Shown: in pieces, positions 56,011 to 64,000 of the stretch
Layout of the letters: every line of letters starts with the position of its first letter
Position numbering within the stretch: the stretch's first letter is position 1
The notes under the pieces: model-generated
Databases searched by the model: none
The model's input: only the letters and a program-made list of their open reading frames with translations
Told to the model about the DNA's origin: nothing
From: Durio zibethinus
Lineage: Eukaryota; Streptophyta; Magnoliopsida; Malvales; Malvaceae
NCBI RefSeq assembly: GCF_002303985.1
Contig: NW_019167915.1
Coordinates: 8,089,170-8,153,169 of the forward strand
Length of the DNA stretch: 64,000 bases
Reading direction: 5' to 3'
Made by a program: the position numbers and the translations under genes

Positions 56011-58289
56011 ACTTCTATTTAGGTAGTATTTCAAAAAAAAAAAAAAAAAAGGAAAACAAACCTTTGAAATAAGTCATATGATAACTCTAAAAATTAGAGT
56101 TATTTACGCTTGTTTTTAGTACTTAATTAAGTTATTTTTGCTTAGTTCTTTGCAAAATAATGTTTTTTTTACTCCTAAATGGCATAATTTTTTGCTTTGT
56201 CAGTTTTCTTTAAGAAAAGAATGAGTCTTGGTAATTCATAAAGATTCTTGATGATTCTTAGATGATTCTTGATCATATTATGGATAGTTGAGATGTTCTT
56301 AGAAGTTTTTAATTTTTTTAAAAATCTTAAAGTTCAAAAATGGAAGAGAAGTTCAAGATTGGCTTTATGGAGTCTAATAAAGATGGAAAGATGAATCTTG
56401 AAAAAAGAAAAAAAAAGTTCATGCAAGAATTGAAGTTGGAATTTTGACAAAGAATAGGTGTAAAATTGTAATTTCACATATTGCAAGCACATGATAGCTC
56501 ATGTAGGTGCACATGCATGGGATTATTATGGGATGACATGGCATTTAAAAGTTTTCTTAATGGTTAAGTAAGATGATATGGCATGATGAGGTGGTAATTC
56601 TAATTCCTATTCCTACTTGGAGTAGGATTGCATGAAGTATTTAATTCCCATTATTTTAGAGGCGGCAATGCAAAGTTTTACATGTAGTAAAATTTTATTT
56701 TCATACAAGAAATTCATTTAAGCCATGGATTACATAGATGATCAAAATTAGTGCAAGAACAAGGCAACTTGAAGATTAATTATGGTTGGCAGAAAGCATG
56801 CTTGAGATTATATTAAGGTTTGGCCAATGCATGTTTATGGTATGGAAGAGTTGCTAAATGATAAGTTATAGTATGGTAAAGATCTAGAAGCTTTCTTTTA
56901 AGAGTCTTTGTTGAAGTTTAATTAAAGAAACATTTTGGATTAAAGAGTTCAAGTTCAACCAAAATTAGGAGAAGTCTTCTTGGATTTCTTTCTTTGGCCA
57001 AACCTATCTAGGGCTATTAAAGGTCTATAAATACATAATATTCTCTTAGGAAAAGGGTGTAAGGGGTTGGGATGATAGACCAACTTTTTAATTTTTTCTT
57101 CGTTAGTTTTCTTAAGCTTTCTTTAGTTTTCAAGATTATATTTTAAAGATTTATTGTTCTTTTAATTTTTTGGTTTTCAAGATTTGTTTAAGCACATTCT
57201 TTTTAAGTTTTCAAGCAATCTAATTTAGTTTTTAAGAGCTTCCTTAGTTTGATTTATGTTCTTAGTGGTTAAAGATTTGCTATTTGATTTTGGTTTTATG
57301 GTTCTTGGTGTTTAAAGTTTGTGATTTGATCTTTAGTCTTCTTTAATTGATTCGGCTACTTTGTGTTGGAGTTTAATTGGTTCAATTGCAATCTTTAATC
57401 TTCTTTTAAAGCATTTGGTTCATTGGTTTAATGCTTTATTGAATTCAATTCTTGCTTAATTTGTTTAGGGTTGCATGCTTTAGGGTTTGAATCTTGTTTC
57501 TTGCATAATCTTTTACATGTTCTTTAATTGATATTTTTTTTGATTAGTTTGTGTTTTAGTGTTTTGCAATTTAGGGTTTTATTCCATTGATAGCTATGTT
57601 TAATAAAAATTGGTTTAGGGTTTTTATATTAGGGTTTAACAAATTGCATATTAGGGTTTTGAGTTTTAAGGTTTCAATATTGGTTCAGTTTCTATTTTTA
57701 TTTCTATTTTGATTTATTTTAATTCTATAGCATATTAGATATTTAATTTAAATTGTTTGTATGCTTTATAGCTTATTTAGGTTTTCGATTTGCTTAGATT
57801 GCATGGTTTGCATGTTATTTAGTTAAGGTATTCATTCAGTTTAATTATATCTTGTTTATTGGCATTCAATTCTTATTACTTTGTTTAATATTGCATGTTA
57901 GTTACTTAATTCATGTTTTGTTAATTTTGATTTATGCTTTCAGATTTGTTTAGTTGGTGTTTGGTTAATTACATGTTTTATTGTTCTATATTGATTTCCG
58001 TTTTGGTATTGAGCTTTATGCTAATTCGATCCTTCTTTAGTTTGCTATATTGGATTCGATTTTATTTATTCTAGGTTGTTTAGAGTTTGTTGGGTTTATT
58101 TTAGCTTTAATTTATAGTATTATATGTTTTTAGGGTTTCTTTTGTTCAATTTTAATATCTTTTATTCGAATTGTTTAAATATAAGTTTAAGTTATACAAT
58201 TTTGGTACTTGGGTATTCCTATTTACAATTTCCATGGGAACAATCATTATATTACTACTTGTATAGTTTTATGTGTTTGCAAATCATCA
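56011..58289 (+). mobile_element. 5' LTR region of an Athila-type element, left boundary not defined
   Basis: A TATA box TCTATAAATA lies at 57024-57033, followed by T-rich leader DNA. The LTR should end near TCATCA (58284-58289), just before the primer site. The LTR start could not be fixed; it probably lies between 55500 and 56700. Confidence 0.4.
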
Positions 58290-58299
58290 ATCAAGTTTT

Positions 58300-58317
58300 T
58301 AGTGTCATTGTCAGGGA
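58300..58317 (+). other. Decayed Athila-type primer-binding site
   Basis: TAGTGTCATTGTCAGGGA aligns with TGGCGCCGTTGCCGGGGA, the common Athila primer site (from memory). All six differences are C-to-T or G-to-A. Confidence 0.65.
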
Positions 58318-58403
58318 TTGTTTAGTCTACATAATATCAATACTAATTTCTCTACTTGTAGCTTAGACTTTTATTTTCTTGCTTTTATCTATTTTGGTTA
58401 ATC

Positions 58404-60182
58404 TTGTTTTGTATGCTAAGGACTATGAGTGCTAGTTTAGTACCCTTAGATAAGGAAATTGAGAGAACACTTAGAAAAATAAAAAAGGGTAAAAAGCAAG
58501 TAACCCCTAAGTTAGTCATGGCAAAGCAACAAAATAATCAAATAACACTTAGGGACTATGCTATCCCTCAACTAGATAGTTTTCAACCTAGTATTAATAG
58601 GCCAACCATTTAGGCCAATAATTTTGAATTAAAACTATCCATTATCAACATGATTCAAAATTCTATACAGTTCATAGGGTTAGCTAGTGATGACCCTAAT
58701 TTACATCTTTCTAATTTTCTTGAGATTTGTGATACTTCTGAGCAAGATGATGTTATTAATGATTCCATTAGACTAAGACTTTTTTCATTTTCTTTTAGGG
58801 ATAAAGCAAAGAGCTGGCTTATGTCTCTCCCTTCTAGTTTTATTACAACATAGGATGGCCTTGTGCAAAAGTTTTTAGCTCATTTCTTCCCTCCATAAAA
58901 AATGGCTAAGATGTGTAATGATATCACATCTTTTAAGCAAATAGAGGATGAATCTCTTTTTGATGCTTAGGAAAGATATAAGGAGTTGTTAAAGAGGTGC
59001 TTTCACCATGGTTTACCTAATGGCTTCAAGTTCAAATTTTTTATAATGGTTTAGTGGGGTAAGCTATGACTACCATTGATGTTGCTGGTGGTGAGGCTTT
59101 AATGGCTAAGTCCATTGGTGAAGCATATGATCTTATTGAGGAGATAGCCATGAATAATTATGAGTGAGCCAATGAAAGGTTAGTTTCTAATAAACTTGCT
59201 TGGTCTATGAGCTTGATGCCTTTATTGCTTTAACTTTTCAAGTTTTAGCCTTAGAAAAAAAGATTGAAATCTTAAGATCCAACCTTGTGCCTAGCCATGT
59301 CAATGCCATCCAAAGCCCTTTTATTTCTTGTGATAATTATGGGGGAGGAGGACTATTTCTTAAATAAGTGCCCAATTAGAGTAGAACATGTCCACTATAT
59401 TGCTCAACCCAAGCAACCGTTTAACCCTTACTCTAATATCTATAATCCTAAGTGGAGGAAACATCTAAATTTTTCATAAGGTAATAACTAGGGGCAAGTT
59501 TTTAATTCTTATACTAGATTTATAAACCCATTTGGTTTCCATCCACCGCCACCACTACCTCAACAATACTATCCACCTCCATACCCCAAGAAAAGAAATC
59601 ATCAATGAAGGAGATGTTCACCTAAATTTTACAAAACCAAGTAGAATCCATAAAGATCTTAAAAGTACAAGTAAGATAGCTTACAAATGCCTTTAATAAC
59701 CACCCTAAGGTACCTTGCCCAGCACCACTAAGCAAAACCTTAAAAGACAAGGTATGGAGAAAATGAATGGCATTTTCACTTTAGAAAAAGGTTAGGGGCC
59801 AAATAGGGTAATGGCAGTAATTCAGCCTATTGAGAAGCCTATAGAGGATGAGATTAAGGAAGATCCTAGTGAGGTTAAGCCTAAAGCTTATAGAGATGAT
59901 AATGATAATAATAAGAAGGATGAACCAGCTGAGAAAAAAGATATTGAAAGTAAGGAAATTACAAATGGAAAAAAGGCAAGGGAAAATTCAATGAAGCTTA
60001 CTCCAATAATGTCTACAAGAAAAAGGCTACAATTTAATCTTACACAACAAGTTAGAAAGCCACCTTTGGATAAGTTATTAAGTGAGTTAAAGGAAGCTAC
60101 ATTTGTGAATGAGTGCAGTACTATGCTTTAAAGGCATTTGCCAACAAAGCTTTATAATCTAAGGAGTTTTTTTATTCCTTGT
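58404..60182 (+). pseudogene. Athila-type gag remnant, cut at its 3' end
   Basis: In broken plus-strand frames: IQFIGLASDDPNLHLSNFLEICDTSE, SIRLRLFSFSFRDKAKSWLMSLP and LVQKFLAHFFPP, then DITSFKQIEDESLFDA.ERYKELLKRCFHHGLP (capsid). A zinc-finger-like part follows with NPYSNIYNPKWRKHLNFS near 59430. The end is LLSELKEATFVNECSTML.RHLPTKLYNLRSFFIPC, the stretch just before protease. The order and spacing are those of Athila gag-pro. Stops are frequent. The sequence is interrupted at 60182 by the next element, so pol, if present, would resume outside the window. Confidence 0.75.
60178..60182. repeat. Left half of the presumed target duplication CTTGT
   Basis: CTTGT precedes TGTAGACACCC. The right half should flank the 3' LTR beyond the window. 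Confidence 0.4.
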
Positions 60183-60603
60183 TGTAGACACCCAATTTGG
60201 TCCAGGCCCAGATCAATTGGGCCTGGTCCAAATAGGTAGGCTCATTTTATTTTTTTATTTTGTATTTTGTATTTTTATTTATATTTTTTATCTTATGTAT
60301 TTATTATTTATTTATTATACTATTTATTTATATATATTTTTTATTATTTATCTGTTAATATATATGTATTTATTATTATTTATCTATTAATATTTTTATT
60401 TATCTAATTATTTTCTTTTAACTATCTATTAACATTTTTTCATTTTATTTGATTTTATTTTCTTTTTATTCAGCTGAGATTGGGATGGAAATTTGGAATT
60501 CTACCATGAATTTAGGATTCAATCAGAGTCCATATTGGATTCAAGGATTAAATCCCAATCAAATGAGGAGTTGGGATCGATCAGAAACTCTTCTGATCAA
60601 TCT

Positions 60604-60613
60604 CTATAAATAG
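60604..60613 (+). promoter_or_regulatory. Sense TATA box of LTR-D
   Basis: CTATAAATAG lies 421 bp into the LTR, with a CA-rich leader after it. Confidence 0.55.
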
Positions 60614-61046
60614 ATCCACGAATCACAAAGACTAGAACACAAAAATGTAGACACTGACTGAGAAAAAAGTGAAAAGAGAAAGAAAAAGGTGTCAAGAATG
60701 GTCAGAATGAATTTCAGGATTTTTTAAAAATTTTGGCGAATTTTTTTCTGAAAATTTTTGGAAACTTTCTAGATTTCGATTGAATTTTTCGATGAAGTTT
60801 GAATTTTTTGGTGACTTTTTCAGCACTGTTTGAATTTGCTGGCTAGTTACCCAGTTTCCAACAACTATTTTCAGAAATCGATCAACTTTTCGGCTAACTT
60901 CCGGTAAAAAACCCAGATTTTGATGAAATTTTCCAAAATCCGATGAGATTCAATCGGAGTTCTTCATTTGTTTAAAGAGAAGGGAAAGGAAAGGAAGGGA
61001 AGAGAGAGAGGGAAGGATTAGTCTGCTGAAAAACAGAGGAATTGAC

Positions 61047-61077
61047 CTTTTATACATGTTGAAAACGACGTCGTTTT
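61047..61077 (-). promoter_or_regulatory. Antisense GACGTC/TATA module in LTR-D
   Basis: The perfect palindrome AAAACGACGTCGTTTT (61062-61077) is followed on the minus strand, a few bases on, by TGTATAAAAGG. Confidence 0.55.
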
Positions 61078-61394
61078 GGCGTTACTGTGCCCAGAGGATC
61101 CACGCATTTTGAAATCGGGTGACTCGACCGAGCGCCAACCCGTTTTTGACCCACGTACGACCTGAGTCGAGCCATTTTCGAAGTTGAGCCGAACCGAGCC
61201 GAGCTGCGTCTTCGAGTCGTCCTTTCTTCCTCGAGCTGAGCTGCTAAGTCGAGCCGTTCTCAGGTTTTTTTTCATTTTTTAATTATTTAATTATTTATTA
61301 TTATTATTATTATTTGTTGATTAGATTAGAATTATTTAGTATTTCTTATTTTATTTTTATTTTTATTTTTATTATTTCTTTAAATAAAATTCAA

Positions 61395-61750
61395 AAAAAT
61401 ATATTTTTAAGGAAAAGTTGAAAGTATCAATTTTCCTTGAAAATAAGTTTTCTAAAAAATATTTTTGACAAAAAGTTGAAAGTATTAATTTTCTTTGAAA
61501 ATAAGGTTTTTAAAAAATATTTTTGAGTAAAAATTGAAAGTATCAATTTTTCTTGAAAATAAGCTTTCTAAAAAATATTTTTGAGAAAAAGTTGAAAGTA
61601 TCAATTTTCCTTGAAAATAAGTTTTTTCTAAAAAATATTTCCTAAGGAAAAGTTGAAAATATCAATTTTCCTCGAAATTAAAGTTTCTAAAAAATATTTT
61701 GGAGAAAAGTTGAAAGTATCAATTTTTCTTGTACAAAAGCAATGAATTTT
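61395..61750 (+). repeat. Six tandem 58-bp units, each with a hairpin
   Basis: GTTGAAAGTATCAATTTTCC-like cores recur at 61417, 61475, 61533, 61591, 61652 and 61709. Most can fold as GGAAAAGTTG, loop AAAGTAT, then CAATTTTCC. In the third unit both arms change together (AAAAATTG/CAATTTTT). Confidence 0.8.
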
Positions 61751-62019
61751 CGAAGAAAAAATTGTTTATGTCTAAAGCAATCATTTTTTTTCTCTTTTTC
61801 TTTTTTATTTTCTTGAATTTTCCTTAATGTTAAATAATCCGACGATGGAGCCTCTGCAAGTGAAACAATAGTTTTCTTGCATACTTTTGAGATGAGGGAC
61901 TTTTCTCAATTTTTTACTAAAAGTATTAGAGTCAATTGAGAATAATTTTCAATAATTAATTGGTAAATTTTTAAGGCTTATTGGATAACATAAAATTAAT
62001 TTGGTACCATCTTTCGATG

Positions 62020-62195
62020 GGCGTTATGAGGGTGCTATAACCTTCCTCACACGTAACCGAACTCTCAAACCCTATTCTAGTTAGTAGACCTGAACCTATT
62101 CTTTTACGGACCTTTAAACTTAGATGTTCCTTAAAAGGATAGATTCCTTAAGTGGCCAATCGCACCTAGATAAAAAAGATTGGTGGCAACTCCTT
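62020..62195 (+). other. Pre-terminal block of LTR-D with primer-site-like motif
   Basis: GGTGCTATAACC, TTCCTCACACGTAACCGA, AGTGGCCAATCGCACC and AAGATTGGTGGCAACTCC match the block at 33765-33985 in order. TGGCAACTCC (62184-62193) copies the first ten bases of the primer site, 61 bp upstream of it. Confidence 0.6.
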
Positions 62196-62244
62196 CAAGT
62201 CAATATCTAACGATAGATCCTCGGATCTAGATGTTATGATAGCT

Positions 62245-62262
62245 TGACGACTCCACTAGGGA
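62245..62262 (+). other. Primer-binding site of element 3
   Basis: TGACGACTCCACTAGGGA is two transitions from TGGCGACTCCACTGGGGA. Confidence 0.7.
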
Positions 62263-62397
62263 TGTTTGAAAGTTAGGCTAGCAAATAAATTTGGTTTATC
62301 CAAAAGCCTAATAAAATTGAACCTTTTGTATAGATTTTTTTTATTCATTCATGTTAATTTACCTTATTAATTATGTCATTCATATGCATATGCATAA

Positions 62398-62690
62398 CAT
62401 GAGCTCTATACCCGAGCTCCGTCCCTCTAAGAAGGAGTAAAGTACCTATTGCTTTTGTGAGGTTTAATGCCTCTGCAATGGCTAGCGAAATACTTCCACT
62501 CAAATTGAACCTTTTTCGCTTGTAGCCTGTAATGGGTGAGGATTAGGATGCCTTACTAGTATGTAATAGACAATGATGTAAGGAACAATTTGGGAACCTT
62601 TAGACTTTAACCTCAAACCACATATAGCGAACCTTAAGAATGCCTAACCTATAGATAGACCCATCATTCTTCCTTTTTAGAATTAACCAA
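62398..62690 (+). other. Conserved leader segment of element 3
   Basis: Shares CATGAGCTC, CCCGAGCTC, GCTAGCGAAA, TAGCCTGTAATGGGTGAGGA, CCTTACTAGT and GGGAACCTTTAGAC, in order, with the leader of element 2 (29960-29690 inverted). Confidence 0.6.
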
Positions 62691-62841
62691 AAGCATAGGA
62701 TTTATTCTTCTTATTCTGTGTGATGTTTTAATTAGTTATTTATTTGTTTTTTTTTTTCTGGGCATACTAACCTTTTCTCTCATTCTTTTGCATTGGTTCA
62801 TGCTCATATCATAAAGTTGCATAAAAAATATTTGCTTGAAA

Positions 62842-64000
62842 GATGGTCTTCAACAAAATTTTTCATGGACTCTACAAAATGACTAGTTTGTTCTTCATCT
62901 GTATTAACACCTTGTGAGTTACCCAACGAAGTAAGGGTCCAGTAAAAAACGATTCAACTAAAGATAGGGGATTGTTTACCAATCGAATATAATTCTACTT
63001 TATCTCAAGAAACATCTATCCTCCTCAAACAAAAATAATCTAGAGGATTTGGTTGATATATGGGAGAAGATGGGTCAGTTAAGACAAGAGCAGTTTTGTC
63101 AGAGATACGAGCATATAGCACATTTTCTTGTAGTAGTTGTCGACGATCAACTAATCAAAGCTGTAGCGTAATTTTGGGATCCTGCATACAAGTGCTTCAT
63201 CTTCAATGAAGTTGATATGACACCAACCATAGAAGAATAGTCGACTTTGTTGGGTTTGCACCTCAAGGCTCCCGATAAGATATATGTCAAAAAACACAAG
63301 TCAGGATTTCTTAAGGGTTTGGCTCAACTCATGGGGATAGACAAAGAAGTTGTGGATTCTCATACAAAGAAGAAACAAGAACAGGTTTGCCTACCTTGGA
63401 AGTTCTTTCATGAGTTTCTAGTGCAACATGCCAACGAAGAACAGGGGTTAGATATATTTATCTTAGCCATATACAGAATGGTCATATTTCCAAAGGTTTT
63501 GGATTATATTGAGATAGCGGTGGTTGACTTTTTCGAGAGTGTGATCAATGGTTGTAACCTTTCAAAGGTAATATTGCAAGACTATTAGATCTTTGAGTTA
63601 CTATCATCGGAATGGAGGGCATTTTATAGGTTCCATACAATTTTTGTACTTATGGATGAAAAGCCATTTTCGAATGGAGAAAAGCATTTTCTCCAAGCTT
63701 TATGTCCGTAATCGAGCTCCGATCAAAGAATTCTATGAAAATGAATGGTCAGAACAAAAGTCTAAAAAGGAATGGATAACTTTCCTACAAAAATTGACCA
63801 GTGCCGAAGTAAGATGGTTGGCCCCATGGATGAATCGTGAACTTATGTTGTATCATTGTGGGGATAACACAGTGGTCCCACTTTTAGGTTTATGGGGAGC
63901 AAAAAATTATGCACCACTCCTAGTGAGAAGGCAGTTTGGGGCAGAACAGTTCATTCTTATGACACATAGGCTTTATTAGTTAGATTTCTCTTACAGTGAA
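62842..64000 (+). pseudogene. DUF7745-like ORF of element 3, runs off the window
   Basis: Possible start MVFNKIFHGLYKM at 62842. Conserved parts: FWDPAYKCFIFNEVDMTPTIEE, LHLKAPDKIYVKKHKSGFLKGLAQLMGID, WKFFHEFLVQHANEEQGLDIFILAIYRMVIFPKVLDYIEIAVVDFFESV (63247-63588), then after a frame change WSEQKSKKEWITFLQKLTSAEVRWLAPWM and VPLLGLWGAKNYAPLLVRRQFGAEQFI (63593-63979). Stops lie at about 63169 and 63238, and at 63586. It is the same family as 28070-29376 but without its tandem duplication. Confidence 0.75.

Larger units (their letters stand above)
60183..62241 (+). mobile_element. 5' LTR (LTR-D) of a Tat-type element
   Basis: It starts TGTAGACACCCAATTTGG and ends TTATGATA (CA to TA), 2,059 bp. 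A primer site follows after three bases. It shares layout but little primary sequence with LTR-A, LTR-B and LTR-C: sense TATA, antisense GACGTC/TATA module, hairpin tandem array and pre-terminal block. Confidence 0.8.
60183..64000 (+). mobile_element. Tat-type element 3, 5' end, nested in an Athila element
   Basis: LTR, primer site, leader and DUF7745-like ORF are in the window, and the rest lies to the right. It cuts the Athila gag just after the SFFIPC-coding segment. Stops in the first ORF show it is not autonomous. Confidence 0.8.

Noticed and set aside
61018..61275. 85-codon minus-strand ORF in LTR-D, downstream of the antisense TATA
   Set aside because: Its start codon lies upstream of the antisense promoter (it overlaps the palindrome), and no similar frame exists in the other LTRs.

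Overview
This window is AT-rich nuclear DNA of a flowering plant, most likely a eudicot. The evidence is two spliced plant genes with GT-AG introns, non-autonomous DNA transposons, and nested LTR retrotransposons of the Ty3/gypsy Tat and Athila types. Nothing prokaryotic or organellar is visible. About four fifths of the window is transposable-element sequence in various states of decay, and only two host genes look intact.

Host genes. (1) A two-exon short-chain dehydrogenase/reductase gene on the minus strand (10583-11608, 271 aa), with a TATA box and a poly(A) signal. (2) A 14-exon 3-hydroxyisobutyryl-CoA hydrolase-like gene on the plus strand (40763-44262, 386 aa). All 14 exons were joined by hand and stay in frame. 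It ends in Ser-Lys-Ile, which resembles a peroxisomal signal. A broken copy of its last exon lies about 0.5 kb downstream.

Mobile elements from left to right. Bases 1-9457 are the 3' part of a Tat-lineage element (plus strand: RT, RNase H, second RNase H, integrase, 3' LTR). A solo LTR with a perfect 5-bp duplication sits inside its RT, and an antisense, intron-containing ORF remnant sits in its 3' region. A LINE RNase H fragment and three small inverted-repeat elements flank the SDR gene. A 20-kb minus-strand Tat-type element (15507-35629) carries a DUF7745-like ORF, coiled coil, gag, protease, RT, RNase H, second RNase H and integrase, followed by a long 36/73-bp minisatellite. Its 3' LTR is truncated. 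Its 5' LTR is split by an oppositely oriented solo LTR, which makes a large palindrome. The element lies inside a tandemly duplicated, non-coding host segment (13.9-15.5 kb and 35.6-40.5 kb). To the right of the hydrolase gene are a 1.45-kb hAT-like element with 8-bp duplications, further Tat-type LTRs (to 48155 and from 49851), several tandem-repeat tracts, and an Athila-type element (primer site 58300, gag to 60182). The Athila element is cut by another plus-strand Tat-type element (LTR 60183-62241, primer site, leader, DUF7745-like ORF), which runs off the right edge.

Most notable pattern. The 2-2.8 kb Tat-type LTRs share features that no coding sequence explains. They carry arrays of hairpins in which a 15-nt loop is constant while the paired arms vary. 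They carry a conserved antisense promoter module made of a GACGTC palindrome next to a TATA box. They contain degenerate telomere-like tracts and a second primer-site-like motif about 50-60 bp upstream of the real one. Two other LTR types in the window have their own tandem hairpin arrays with unrelated sequence.

All calls come from reading the sequence by eye. Element lineage names rest on remembered family motifs, and percent identities are visual estimates.
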